A DNA stretch of 64,000 nt from Citreicella sp. C3M06 (GTDB lineage Bacteria > Pseudomonadota > Alphaproteobacteria > Rhodobacterales > Rhodobacteraceae), in contig NZ_JAHKQA010000041.1 of the NCBI RefSeq assembly GCF_018860705.1, forward strand, positions 1-64,000, given 5' to 3'. Below, one piece after another: positions 52,328 through 60,731 of the stretch. Under the pieces are notes generated by a model. The model saw nothing but the letters and a program-made list of their open reading frames with translations, was not told the DNA's origin and ran no database searches. Position numbers and translations under genes: made by a program. The first letter of the stretch is position 1, and every line of letters starts with the position of its first letter.

Positions 52328-53002
52328 GTGTCCCGTTTCATTGCCCCCCTGCTGTTCGGCCTGATCGGCGCTGGCATTCTTGTCGCGCTCGGCCTGTGGC
52401 AGATGCAGCGGCTCGACTGGAAGCTCGGCGTGCTGGCCGAGATCGACGCCCGCATTTCCGCCCCGCCGGAACCGCTGCCGGTGATGCTGTCCCCCACCGA
52501 ACAGAAATATCAGCCGGTTGAACTCGACGGCGACATCCTGCCCGGCGAGATCCGCATCCTCGTCAGCCGCAAGCAGATCGGCGCGGGCTACCGGATCGTC
52601 TCGCCACTGCGCACCGGCGATCGCCTGATCCTGCTCGATCGCGGCTTTACCGCCGACGAGAACAAGGATGCCACCCGCAGCACCGGCCCGGTGCATGTGC
52701 TTGGCAACCTGCACTGGCCCGACGATCGCACCTCCTCGACGCCCGACAACGACGCCGCCGCCAACATCTGGTTCGCCCGCGACATCGGCGCCATGGCCGA
52801 GGCGCTCGGCACCGAGCCGCTGCTGGTCGTGGCGCGCCAGATCACCCCGCAAGACCCGGCCATCGAGCCGATGCCGGTGGACAGCGCCGGCATTCCCAAC
52901 GATCACCTGCAATATGCCATCACATGGTTCTCGCTTGCCGTGGTGTGGCTGATCATGACCGCCTATTACATCGTGCGGCAACGCAAGACCGGAGAGACCT
53001 GA
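52328..53002 (+). CDS. SURF1 family cytochrome c oxidase assembly protein
   Basis: A 224-residue SURF1 protein with a membrane segment at each end (LLFGLIGAGILVALGLWQMQ near 8; YAITWFSLAVVWLIMTAYYI near 198). Conserved parts are LGLWQMQRLDWK near 21, GYRIVSPLRTGDRLILLDRG near 88, and IPNDHLQYAITWFSLA. It helps insert haem a into cytochrome aa3 oxidase. GTG start at 52328. Its TGA is followed directly by the thrC ATG. Confidence 0.9.
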   Translation: MSRFIAPLLFGLIGAGILVALGLWQMQRLDWKLGVLAEIDARISAPPEPLPVMLSPTEQKYQPVELDGDILPGEIRILVSRKQIGAGYRIVSPLRTGDRLILLDRGFTADENKDATRSTGPVHVLGNLHWPDDRTSSTPDNDAAANIWFARDIGAMAEALGTEPLLVVARQITPQDPAIEPMPVDSAGIPNDHLQYAITWFSLAVVWLIMTAYYIVRQRKTGET

Positions 53003-54391
53003 ATGCGCTATATCTCCACCCGCGGCCAATCGCCCGCGCTCAGCTTCGAGGATGCCATGCTGTCGGGCCTTGCCCGTGACGGCGGGCTTTACGTGCCCGA
53101 GACCATTCCAACCCTCAGCGCCGATGACATCCGCGCCCTCAACGGCCTCAGCTACGAGGAAACCGCGTTCCGCGTGATGCGCCCCTTCGTCGAAGGCACC
53201 TTCAGCGATGAAACCTTCGGCGATCTCATTGCCAAGGCCTATGCCGGGTTCGGCCATACCGCCCGCGCGCCGCTGGTGCAGCTGGCCCCGAACCACTTCC
53301 TTTTGGAGTTGTTCCACGGCCCGACGCTGGCGTTCAAGGATTTCGCCATGCAGCTGATCGGCCAGCTGTTCGAAGAGGCGCTGACCCGGCGCGGCGAGCG
53401 GGTGTGCATCGTGGGGGCGACCTCGGGCGATACCGGCTCGGCGGCGATCGAGGCGTTCCGCGGCCTTGATGCCGTCGATGTGTTCATCCTCTATCCGCAT
53501 GGCCGCGTCTCCGAAGTGCAGCGCCGCCAGATGACCACGCCGAGCGAAAGCAACGTGCACGCGCTGGCGATGGACGGGCATTTCGATGACTGTCAGGCGC
53601 GGCTCAAGGACATGTTCAACGATTTCACCTTCCGCGATGAAATCCGCCTTGCCGGGGTCAATTCGATCAACTGGGCGCGGGTGCTGGCACAGGTGGTCTA
53701 TTACTTCAGCGCCGCCGTCAGCTTGGGCGCGCCGGACCGCACCGTCAGCTTCACCGTGCCCACCGGCAATTTCGGCGATATCTTCGCCGGGTACATCGCC
53801 AAGAAGATGGGGCTGCCCATCGACCGGCTGGTGGTCGCCACCAACCAGAACGACATCCTGCACCGCTGCCTGAGCACCGGCGATTACGCGACATCGCAGG
53901 TGCACCCGTCGATCTCGCCGTCGATGGACATTCAGGTCAGCTCTAATTTCGAACGGGTGCTGTTCGATGCCTACGGGCGCGACGGCAAGGCCGTGGCGCA
54001 GCTGATGGACGAGCTCAAGGGCGGCGCGTTCAAGGTCAGCCAAGGCGCGCTTCAGGCCCTGCGCGAAAGCTTCGATTCGGGGCGCTCCTCCGAAGACGAC
54101 ACGCTGGCGACGATCAAGGCGGCCCGGGCCACGATGGGAGAGCTGCTCTGCCCGCATTCGGCCGTTGGCGTCAAGGTCGCGGACGAGCACCGCAGGCCAG
54201 ATGTCCCGATGATCACCCTTGCCACCGCCCACCCGGCGAAATTCCCCGATGCGGTGGAACAGGCCAGCGGCATCCGCCCGCCCCTGCCCGCGCGCATGGC
54301 CGATCTTTTCGAGCGCCCCGAGCGCCTCACCCGCGTTGCCAACGACCTTGGCGCGCTAGAAACACTGATCCGGGAGCGCACTGCCAAGTGA
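53003..54391 (+). CDS. thrC: Threonine synthase
   Basis: A 462-residue PLP enzyme making threonine from O-phosphohomoserine. It begins MRYISTRGQSPALSFEDAML; the Schiff-base lysine is in GPTLAFKDFAMQL near 109, and the phosphate loop in VPTGNFGDIFAGYIAKKMG near 250. Length and the N-terminus mark the long (yeast-like, class 2) form. It follows SURF1 without a gap and overlaps the M16 gene by four bases. Confidence 0.96.
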   Translation: MRYISTRGQSPALSFEDAMLSGLARDGGLYVPETIPTLSADDIRALNGLSYEETAFRVMRPFVEGTFSDETFGDLIAKAYAGFGHTARAPLVQLAPNHFLLELFHGPTLAFKDFAMQLIGQLFEEALTRRGERVCIVGATSGDTGSAAIEAFRGLDAVDVFILYPHGRVSEVQRRQMTTPSESNVHALAMDGHFDDCQARLKDMFNDFTFRDEIRLAGVNSINWARVLAQVVYYFSAAVSLGAPDRTVSFTVPTGNFGDIFAGYIAKKMGLPIDRLVVATNQNDILHRCLSTGDYATSQVHPSISPSMDIQVSSNFERVLFDAYGRDGKAVAQLMDELKGGAFKVSQGALQALRESFDSGRSSEDDTLATIKAARATMGELLCPHSAVGVKVADEHRRPDVPMITLATAHPAKFPDAVEQASGIRPPLPARMADLFERPERLTRVANDLGALETLIRERTAK

Positions 54392-55650
54392 CCGTGGAAA
54401 TGACAACGCTCGGCAACGGGCTTCGTATCGTATCGGAACGTATGGAGGGGCTGCAATCGGCCTCGATCGGCGTCTGGGTGTCTGCCGGGGGGCGCAACGA
54501 GCGGCTCGAACAGAACGGCATCGCGCATTTCCTTGAACACATGGCGTTCAAGGGCACCAAGACCCGCAGCTCGTTGCAGATCGCCGAAGCCATCGAGGAC
54601 GTGGGCGGCTATATCAACGCCTATACCTCGCGCGAGGTGACCGCTTATTACTGCCGCGTGCTGGAAAACGACACGCGGCTGGCGCTGGACGTGACCGCCG
54701 ACATCCTGCGCAACCCGATCTATGACGCGCGTGAGATCGAGGTCGAGCGCGGGGTGATCCTGTCGGAAATCGGTCAGGCGCTCGATACCCCCGATGACGT
54801 GATCTTCGACTGGTTGCAGGACCGCTGCTATCAGGACCAGCCGCTGGGGCGCACCATCCTTGGCGAGGCCGCCAATGTGCGCCGCTTCAACGAAGAAGAT
54901 CTGCGCGGTTTCGTCGGCGAGCATTACGGCCCCGAGCAATTCATCCTGTCGGCGGCGGGCGCGGTGGATCACGGCGCGCTGGTCGAACAGGCGCAGGCGC
55001 TGTTCGGCGACATGCCCCGGCGCGGGGCAACCGCCTTTGAGGCCGCCCGCTTCACCAGCGGCGAGACGCGCCGCGAAAAGAAGCTGGAACAGGCGCATTT
55101 CGCGCTGGCCTTCGAGGGGCCGGGCTACCGCGATGCGGATTTCTTCACCGCGCAGATCTATTCGATCGCGCTGGGGGGCGGCATGTCTTCGCGGCTTTTC
55201 CAGGAGATCCGCGAAAAGCGCGGGCTGTGCTACACGATCTTTGCCCAGTCCGGCGCCTATGAGGATACCGGCACGACGACGATCTATGCCGGCACCAGCG
55301 GCGACGATCTGGCCGAGCTGGCCGGCATCACCATCGACGAGATGAAACGCGCCGCCGAAGATATGTCGCTCGAAGAAGTGGCGCGCGCCCGTGCCCAGAT
55401 GAAAGCCGGGCTGCTGATGGGGCTTGAAGGCTCGTCCAGCCGCGCCGAGCGCATGGCGCGCATGGTGCAGATCTGGGGTGAGGTGCCGCCCATCGAAGAT
55501 ACGGTGGCAAAGATCGACAACGTCACCACCGGCGACGTGCGCGATTTCGCCGAAGCGATGGCAACGCAGGCGCCCGCCGGTCTGGCGCTGTACGGGCCGG
55601 TGTCTAAGGCACCGACACTTGCCGATCTTCAGGCGCGCCGGGTGGCGTGA
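54388..55650 (+). CDS. M16 family zinc metallopeptidase (processing-protease-like)
   Basis: A 420-residue M16B peptidase. The inverted zinc motif HFLEHMAFKGT near 47 has both histidines and the catalytic glutamate, with the distal glutamate in VERGVILSEI near 122. The C-terminal half contains SRLFQEIREKRGLCY near 267, the conserved R/Y pair. It resembles mitochondrial processing peptidase beta. GTG start, four-base overlap with thrC, suggesting co-translation. Confidence 0.92.
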   Translation: MTVEMTTLGNGLRIVSERMEGLQSASIGVWVSAGGRNERLEQNGIAHFLEHMAFKGTKTRSSLQIAEAIEDVGGYINAYTSREVTAYYCRVLENDTRLALDVTADILRNPIYDAREIEVERGVILSEIGQALDTPDDVIFDWLQDRCYQDQPLGRTILGEAANVRRFNEEDLRGFVGEHYGPEQFILSAAGAVDHGALVEQAQALFGDMPRRGATAFEAARFTSGETRREKKLEQAHFALAFEGPGYRDADFFTAQIYSIALGGGMSSRLFQEIREKRGLCYTIFAQSGAYEDTGTTTIYAGTSGDDLAELAGITIDEMKRAAEDMSLEEVARARAQMKAGLLMGLEGSSSRAERMARMVQIWGEVPPIEDTVAKIDNVTTGDVRDFAEAMATQAPAGLALYGPVSKAPTLADLQARRVA

Positions 55651-56234
55651 TGCTGGGCCGGAAACGCAAGTTCCGGCTCGACACCGAGCGGCTGGTGCTG
55701 CGACCGCCGTACCACGGCGATTTCGCGCCATGGGTGTCGCTGCGCCTCGAAAGCCGCAGCTACCTGACGCCGTGGGAACCCAGCTGGGCACCGGATCACC
55801 TTAGCCGCCGGGCGTTTACCAACCGCGTCTATTGGGCGAACCGCTCGATCGCCAGCGGCTCGGCGGTGCCGCTGTTCATTTTCCGCCGCGAAGATGAGCA
55901 ACTGCTGGGCGCGATCACGCTGGACAACATCCGCCGCGGCCCGGCGCAGCAGGCGGTTCTGGGATATTGGACCGGCCTGCCCTATGCGCGGCAAGGCTAT
56001 ATGCGCGAGACCATCGCAGCGCTGGTGCACCATGCGTTCGACAGGCTTGACCTCAGCCGGATCGAGGCCGCCTGCCTGCCCGAGAACGTCGCCTCGCGCG
56101 GGTTGCTGGAACAGTCGGGGTTCAAGTTCGAAGGCGTGGCGCAGAGCTATCTGCAGATCAACGGGCGCTGGCGCACGCATGTTCTGTATGCTGCGCTACG
56201 CCATGACCGGCGCGGCAAGACGCAGGTCGGCTGA
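55650..56234 (+). CDS. GNAT family N-acetyltransferase, RimJ-like
   Basis: A 194-residue acetyltransferase. The start FRLDTERLVLRPPYHGD near 9 and AVLGYWTGLPYARQGYMRET near 107 (acetyl-CoA loop) with RIEAACLPENVASRGLLEQS near 137 and GFKFEGVAQSYLQING are typical of RimJ/RimL enzymes that acetylate ribosomal-protein N-termini. The true substrate is not provable here. It starts at ATG 55650, overlapping the M16 stop (TGATG). Confidence 0.88.
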   Translation: MLGRKRKFRLDTERLVLRPPYHGDFAPWVSLRLESRSYLTPWEPSWAPDHLSRRAFTNRVYWANRSIASGSAVPLFIFRREDEQLLGAITLDNIRRGPAQQAVLGYWTGLPYARQGYMRETIAALVHHAFDRLDLSRIEAACLPENVASRGLLEQSGFKFEGVAQSYLQINGRWRTHVLYAALRHDRRGKTQVG

Positions 56235-56264
56235 CCCGGCGCAGCAAGGCTTGATCGGCGGCGG

Positions 56265-56346
56265 AAGGGGGGCGCTGCCCCCCGTCTCCTTGCGGAGCCT
56301 CCCCCCGGGATATTTGCGGCCAGAAGAAGACCGGGCACCGGGCCCT
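56265..56346. repeat. Dispersed intergenic palindromic repeat, copy G (right arm missing)
   Basis: GGGGGGCGCTGCCCCCC hairpin, TCTCCTTGCGGAGCCTCCC, CCCGGGATATTTGCGGCCAG and AAGAAG. The mirrored arm is absent; after GGGCACCGGGCCC the sequence is unique. It lies between the GNAT gene 3' end and the GlcD-like gene. Confidence 0.8.
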
Positions 56347-56432
56347 TGATCGGCGACGGCCTGACGGACGTGCCCCCCTTCACTTTCTGCGCAAACGGAC
56401 GCAGTGTCGCGGTTCGAACTAGGAGCGCCAGA

Positions 56433-57848
56433 ATGAGCCTGCATCCCGCCGATGACCGCTTTGCCCAGATCCTTGCCGGACAGTTGCCGGACGGGGCGCT
56501 GCGCCGCGCCGAGCCGCGCTATCTTGATGAGCCGCGCGGGCGCTGGAAAGGCACGTCGCAGTGGGTCGCCCTGCCGCGCAGTGTCGAAGAGGCGGCGATC
56601 ATCATACGCGCATGCAATGCCGCGCGGGTTGGCGTGCTGCCGTTCGGCGGCGGGACCGGCCTTGTCGGGGGGCAGGTCTCGCCCGACACCCCTGCTCCGC
56701 TGATCGTGTCTATGGAGCGGATGGCGGCCATTCGTGCCGTCTTGCCCGATGAGAACGTGCTTGTGGCCGAGGCCGGTGCGGTGCTGGCGGATGTGCAGCA
56801 GGCAGCTTTGGACGCCGGGCGGCTGTTTGCGTTGTCGCTGGCATCCGAAGGCACCGCGCGCATCGGCGGGCTGCTGGCGACCAACGCGGGCGGGGTCAAC
56901 GTGCTGCGCTATGGCAACGCCCGCGATCAGGTGCTGGGACTGGAGGCGGTGTTGCCCGATGGCAGCGTCTGGAACGGGCTCAAGCGTCTGCGCAAGGACA
57001 ACACCGGCTATGATTTGCGCCACCTGCTGATCGGCGCCGAAGGCACGTTGGGGCTGATCACCGCCGCTACGCTGAAGCTGTCGCCGATCCCCGCGGCGAG
57101 CGGCACCGCCCTTTTCACCGTTGCGGAACCGAAGGCGGCGCTGGCGTTGCTGGCGTTGGCGCGGGGGCAACTGGGCGAGGGCATTTCGGCCTTTGAGCTG
57201 ATCTCGCGGCAGGGGCTGGCGTTTCAGCGCGAGACGCTGCCCGATCTGCGTCATCCGTGGGAGAGCCCGCCCGAGTGGTGCGTGCTGATCGAGCTTGGCC
57301 TCGCCCGCGGGCTGGACCCGGCCGGGGCACTGGAGACCTTGTTCGAGGCTGGGCTTGAGGCCGGGCTGGTCAGCGACGGCATCGTGGCGCAATCCGAGCA
57401 GCAGCGGCAGGATTTCTGGGCAATCCGTGAGCGCATGCCCGAGGCGAACCGCCTTGTCGGGGCGATCTCGTCGCATGATATTTCGGTGCCGCTAAGCCTT
57501 GTGCCCGAATTCATCGACCGCGGCGGGCCGATGATTGCGACAATCGGCGACTTTCGCATCAATTGCTTTGGCCATCTGGGTGACGGCAACCTGCATTACA
57601 ACGTCTTCCCACTTCGGGGTCGCAGCAAGCATGACCATGCCCACCAGCGCGACGACATTAAGCGCGCCGTGCATGACCTTGTGCATGAAATGGGTGGCTC
57701 GGTCAGCGCCGAGCACGGCATCGGGCGGCTCAAGACCGGCGATCTGGAACGCTATGGCGATCCGGCCAAGCTGGCGGCGATGCGCGCGATCAAGGCGGCG
57801 CTTGATCCCAGCGGCATCATGAACCCCGGCGCGGTGCTGCGCCGCTAG
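56433..57848 (+). CDS. FAD-linked oxidase, GlcD/D-2-hydroxyacid dehydrogenase type
   Basis: A 471-residue FAD-binding type 4 oxidoreductase. VLPFGGGTGLVGGQVSPDTP near 69 holds the FAD pyrophosphate loop, with LASEGTARIGGLLATNAGG near 137 and LIGAEGTLGLITAATLKL near 203. The C-terminal domain has INCFGHLGDGNLHYNVFP near 371 (metal histidines) and SAEHGIGRLKTGDL near 428. It probably oxidises a D-2-hydroxyacid such as 2-hydroxyglutarate, lactate or glycolate. AGGAGC at 56421-56426 sets the start. Its stop CTAG is shared with the convergent transglycosylase gene. Confidence 0.87.
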   Translation: MSLHPADDRFAQILAGQLPDGALRRAEPRYLDEPRGRWKGTSQWVALPRSVEEAAIIIRACNAARVGVLPFGGGTGLVGGQVSPDTPAPLIVSMERMAAIRAVLPDENVLVAEAGAVLADVQQAALDAGRLFALSLASEGTARIGGLLATNAGGVNVLRYGNARDQVLGLEAVLPDGSVWNGLKRLRKDNTGYDLRHLLIGAEGTLGLITAATLKLSPIPAASGTALFTVAEPKAALALLALARGQLGEGISAFELISRQGLAFQRETLPDLRHPWESPPEWCVLIELGLARGLDPAGALETLFEAGLEAGLVSDGIVAQSEQQRQDFWAIRERMPEANRLVGAISSHDISVPLSLVPEFIDRGGPMIATIGDFRINCFGHLGDGNLHYNVFPLRGRSKHDHAHQRDDIKRAVHDLVHEMGGSVSAEHGIGRLKTGDLERYGDPAKLAAMRAIKAALDPSGIMNPGAVLRR

Positions 57849-58678
57849 TTGAGCGCGGCCATCTGGAAGACGCAGCCGTCGGACACCAGCATCGGCGGTG
57901 TCAGGCACAGCGCCCGTGCCACGCTGAAGGCGGCCAGCACCTTGGGCACGTAGTCACGGGTTTCGGCATAAGGCGGCACGCCCTCGAATTTCGGGATCGA
58001 ATTTTCGCCAGCGTTGTAGCCGGCGAGCACAAGGATCGGATCACCGTCGAAGGTTTCCATCAGGAAGTCGAGAAACCGCACCCCGCCGCCGATGTTGTCC
58101 GCCGGATCAAAGGCGTCCTTGACGCCAAAGCGCTCTGCGGTGGCCGGCATCAACTGCATCAGCCCCTGCGCCCCGGCCCCGCTTTTGGCATCGGCGCGCC
58201 CACCGGATTCCACCGCCATCACCGCCAGCGCAAGCGCCGGCGAGACCCGCGTGCCAACTGTGGCCCTGAGCAACTCGATCCCGTGCTGCGCCGCCATCTG
58301 CTGCAACAGTTGAAGACGCGGCGCGGCAACCCCCTTGCCAACCGGTGGCTTTGACAACCCCAGCAGCGCCGGTTCGAGCCGCCCGGGCCCGCTGTCTGCC
58401 AGCGCGGGCGACACCACGTTCCAGAACCAGTCGTAATTGCCCGGCCCCGCCGCACGCCCCGAAGGCTCGCCAACTTTGGGCGGCGCCGCAACCACCGGAA
58501 CCACGGCCTGTGGCTCGATCTGCACGGTGATGCGCTTCTTGGTGCCCGGCCTGGGCACCTTGACGCGTTTGGCGGAAAACTCCGGAAAGGGAGACGGCTG
58601 CTCTGCCCTCGCACCGCCCGGACAGGCGAGCGCCGCGCACAAAGCGAATGTCATCGCCAGAGCCGTTGCTCGATACAT
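57845..58678 (-). CDS. Periplasmic lytic transglycosylase, SLT domain
   Basis: A 277-residue exported protein. Signal peptide (MYRATALAMTFALCAALA, ending ARA before EQ), a proline-rich linker, then an SLT domain: ALAVMAVESGGRADAKSGAG near 150 with the catalytic glutamate, AQGLMQLMPATAERFGV near 170, and AGYNAGENSIPKFEGVPPYA near 218. It cleaves peptidoglycan to 1,6-anhydro products. Its place just upstream of the Tad pilus locus suggests, but does not prove, a role in pilus assembly through the wall. The two convergent genes overlap by four bases at CTAG. Confidence 0.9.
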   Translation of the reverse strand: MYRATALAMTFALCAALACPGGARAEQPSPFPEFSAKRVKVPRPGTKKRITVQIEPQAVVPVVAAPPKVGEPSGRAAGPGNYDWFWNVVSPALADSGPGRLEPALLGLSKPPVGKGVAAPRLQLLQQMAAQHGIELLRATVGTRVSPALALAVMAVESGGRADAKSGAGAQGLMQLMPATAERFGVKDAFDPADNIGGGVRFLDFLMETFDGDPILVLAGYNAGENSIPKFEGVPPYAETRDYVPKVLAAFSVARALCLTPPMLVSDGCVFQMAALN

Positions 58679-59024
58679 GGCTGATACTGCCTCTGGTAGT
58701 CTTGCCTTGCGGCGAGTTTCGCATGAGGCACACCACCGGCCAATACCATTGCGTCAATCTTCGGATGGCCGTGCCATTTTCGCCCGACTTCCTTTTGGAA
58801 AATCCATTATTTCACGCGTTTTTGAAATTTTTACCAAATCTTATCAATGCCATGATCATTTATTCGCAAGAATCCGGCTGTTCGCCAAAATCAAACCAAT
58901 TGCGCCCGAATGCTGCCCGATTCCAACGGCTATATAGTCTCATACCGCAGCGAGACGGGGCAAAGAGAGAGGCCCGGAACGGATCGGAGCGGTGACCGTG
59001 AGCAACCAACCTCTGGAGAGAGAC
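58679..59024 (+). promoter_or_regulatory. AT-richer divergent leader region of the Tad locus
   Basis: A 346-bp gap without a gene between the divergent transglycosylase and pilin genes. It is noticeably richer in A and T around 58790-58900 (for example TTTTTGAAATTTTTACCAAA). TATAGT at 58933-58938 may be a -10 box, but no good -35 box sits at the right distance. It probably holds the promoters of both genes. Confidence 0.45.
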
Positions 59025-59213
59025 ATGCTGAACTTCATCAAGACCTTCCGCGCCGACGAAGACGGCGCCGTGACCGTTGACTGGGTCGTGCTGACCGCAG
59101 CCGTGGTCGCCATGGCGATCGGCGCCTACACCACCATCCGCGACAACTCGGACAACATGATCAACGCAGCTGGCCTCGCCGTTGCGAACGAGCAGTCCGC
59201 CCTGTTCGACTAA
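59025..59213 (+). CDS. Flp-type pilin (Tad pilus), first copy
   Basis: A 62-residue small pilin. A short charged leader (MLNFIKTFRADEDG) is followed by AVTVDWVVLTAAVVAMAIGA, the hydrophobic assembly segment. Cleavage would fall after the glycine at 14. The family motif is usually G/xxxxEY; here it is G/AVTVDW, with aspartate and tryptophan at the key places. GGAGAG at 59015-59020 supports ATG 59025 over GTG 58992. First gene of the Tad cluster. Confidence 0.85.
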   Translation: MLNFIKTFRADEDGAVTVDWVVLTAAVVAMAIGAYTTIRDNSDNMINAAGLAVANEQSALFD

Positions 59214-59297
59214 GATCTTCTGACGGTTGCCACCGGACCGGCACGCCGGTCTGGTGGGTACCTGCAAGTTGATCGCAGCAAGGCCACGGGTGAAGTG

Positions 59298-59492
59298 ATG
59301 TTTCGAAAGCTTGGGAGTTTTCTTCGAGGCGAAGCTGGCGCGATTACGGTCGATTGGGTTGTTCTGACCGCATCTGTCGTTGCCATGGCCGCGATCTCGT
59401 TCTTTGAAATCCGCGACAACGCCACGAATATGGAGCAAGCAGCCGGGAACCGGTTGGGCCAAGAGATTACCGTCCTTTATCCCGAAGACTGA
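59298..59492 (+). CDS. Flp-type pilin or minor pseudopilin (Tad pilus), second copy
   Basis: A 64-residue paralogue of the preceding pilin. The leader MFRKLGSFLRGEAG is followed by AITVDWVVLTASVVAMAAIS, again with an ITVDW variant of the processing motif. The C-terminal part (EQAAGNRLGQEITVLYPED) differs fully from the first pilin, so it may be a minor pilin. It lies 84 bp after the first copy and ends in a strong terminator, so cpaB onward probably depends on read-through or its own promoter. Confidence 0.8.
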   Translation: MFRKLGSFLRGEAGAITVDWVVLTASVVAMAAISFFEIRDNATNMEQAAGNRLGQEITVLYPED

Positions 59493-59512
59493 TCGGCATC
59501 TCGATAATCTGC

Positions 59513-59544
59513 AAAAAGCCGCTTCTGAAACGAAGCGGCTTTTT
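59513..59544 (+). terminator. Rho-independent terminator after the pilin genes
   Basis: GCCGCTTC (59518-59525) pairs with GAAGCGGC (59532-59539) around TGAAAC, with AAAAA before and TTTTT after. This is the clearest classical terminator in the window. It would separate abundant pilin transcripts from the assembly genes. Confidence 0.92.
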
Positions 59545-59691
59545 GCGTTCTGCCCTTTTGCCTGCTGCGGAAACAAAGCCCTGAAACCGGTCCGTAATCG
59601 GCCACAAACCACCACAATCGCGGCCTAGACCTGCCCCCCAAGCCCGCCGGGCCCCTGCCCGGCGCCATGCAGACCCAAGAGGAAACACGAC

Positions 59692-60549
59692 ATGCGACTG
59701 GTATTCGGACTCGTGCTGCTTGCAGGACTGGCGCTGGCCGGTTTCGCAGTGCACTTGGCGCAGCAGCAATTCGGCGCGTATCAGAACGCGCTTCAGCAGG
59801 AACGAAAAAAGGCCGTCGTTGCGGTTCCCGTGCATGAAATCTACGTTGCGAGCCGCGCGCTCGCACGGGGCGAGGTGATCAAACCCGAGGATGTGCGCGT
59901 CGCGCCCTGGCCGGTCGAAATTCTTCCCGAAGGCATCTTCGATGCGGCCTCGCCGCTGTTCAAAGAGGGGGAAGCCCCCCGTGTCGTGGTCAATGCGATG
60001 GAGAAATTCGATGCGATCACCGCCCAGCGAGTCAGCGAACCGGGCGGCGATGCTGGCCTGACCTCGCGGTTGCGCCCCGGCGAGCGGGCCTTTGCGATTC
60101 GCGTTGACGTTGCATCGGGCGTTTCGGGATTTTTACGCCCGGGCGATCGGGTTGATGTCTACTGGACGGGCCGCCTGCCCGGCGGCGATCCGAACCTGCC
60201 GCGCGGCGATGTCACCAAGCTGATCGAAACCGGCATCCGGCTGATCGCCATTGACCAAACCTCTGACTCCTCCGCCTCTGATCCCAGCATCGCCCGCACC
60301 GTCACCGTGGCGATCAGCCCGACCCAGGTTGCGGGGCTTGCGCAGGCCCAGACCACCGGCAAGCTGTCGCTGTCGCTGATGGGGGTGAATGACGAAACCG
60401 TCGCGGGCGCCATCGAGATGGACCAGCGCCAGTTGCTCGGCATCAGCGAGCAGACTCAGGTCATCGAAAAGGCCGCAGAACAGGTCTGTAGCACGCGGGT
60501 GCGCCGCGGGGCCGAGGTTGTACAGATCGCGATCCCCTGCACGAACTGA
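59692..60549 (+). CDS. cpaB: Tad pilus assembly protein CpaB/RcpC
   Basis: A 285-residue CpaB. An N-terminal membrane segment (VFGLVLLAGLALAGFAVHLA) precedes the SAF domain (IYVASRALARGEVIKPEDVR near 50). LRPGERAFAIRVDVASGVSG near 126 and FLRPGDRVDVYWTGRL near 148 are the RcpC/CpaB hallmark. It may link the outer-membrane secretin to the wall. The prepilin peptidase gene cpaA, often between pilin and cpaB, is absent. Confidence 0.91.
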   Translation: MRLVFGLVLLAGLALAGFAVHLAQQQFGAYQNALQQERKKAVVAVPVHEIYVASRALARGEVIKPEDVRVAPWPVEILPEGIFDAASPLFKEGEAPRVVVNAMEKFDAITAQRVSEPGGDAGLTSRLRPGERAFAIRVDVASGVSGFLRPGDRVDVYWTGRLPGGDPNLPRGDVTKLIETGIRLIAIDQTSDSSASDPSIARTVTVAISPTQVAGLAQAQTTGKLSLSLMGVNDETVAGAIEMDQRQLLGISEQTQVIEKAAEQVCSTRVRRGAEVVQIAIPCTN

Positions 60550-60731
60550 ATGGAATCAGGGCCTTGAACACCGGGACGCTGCCCTGCGCCCCGGTTGCTG
60601 TTGCGGGATACCCACATAAGGGAAACCGCCAAACCCATTGTTTATTGCATAAAAAACCGAACTGACGCACAGTCCTGTGACAGCAGGCGCTCACAGACCT
60701 GTACCAGAGGCGTGATCGAGAGGCAGGTCAC

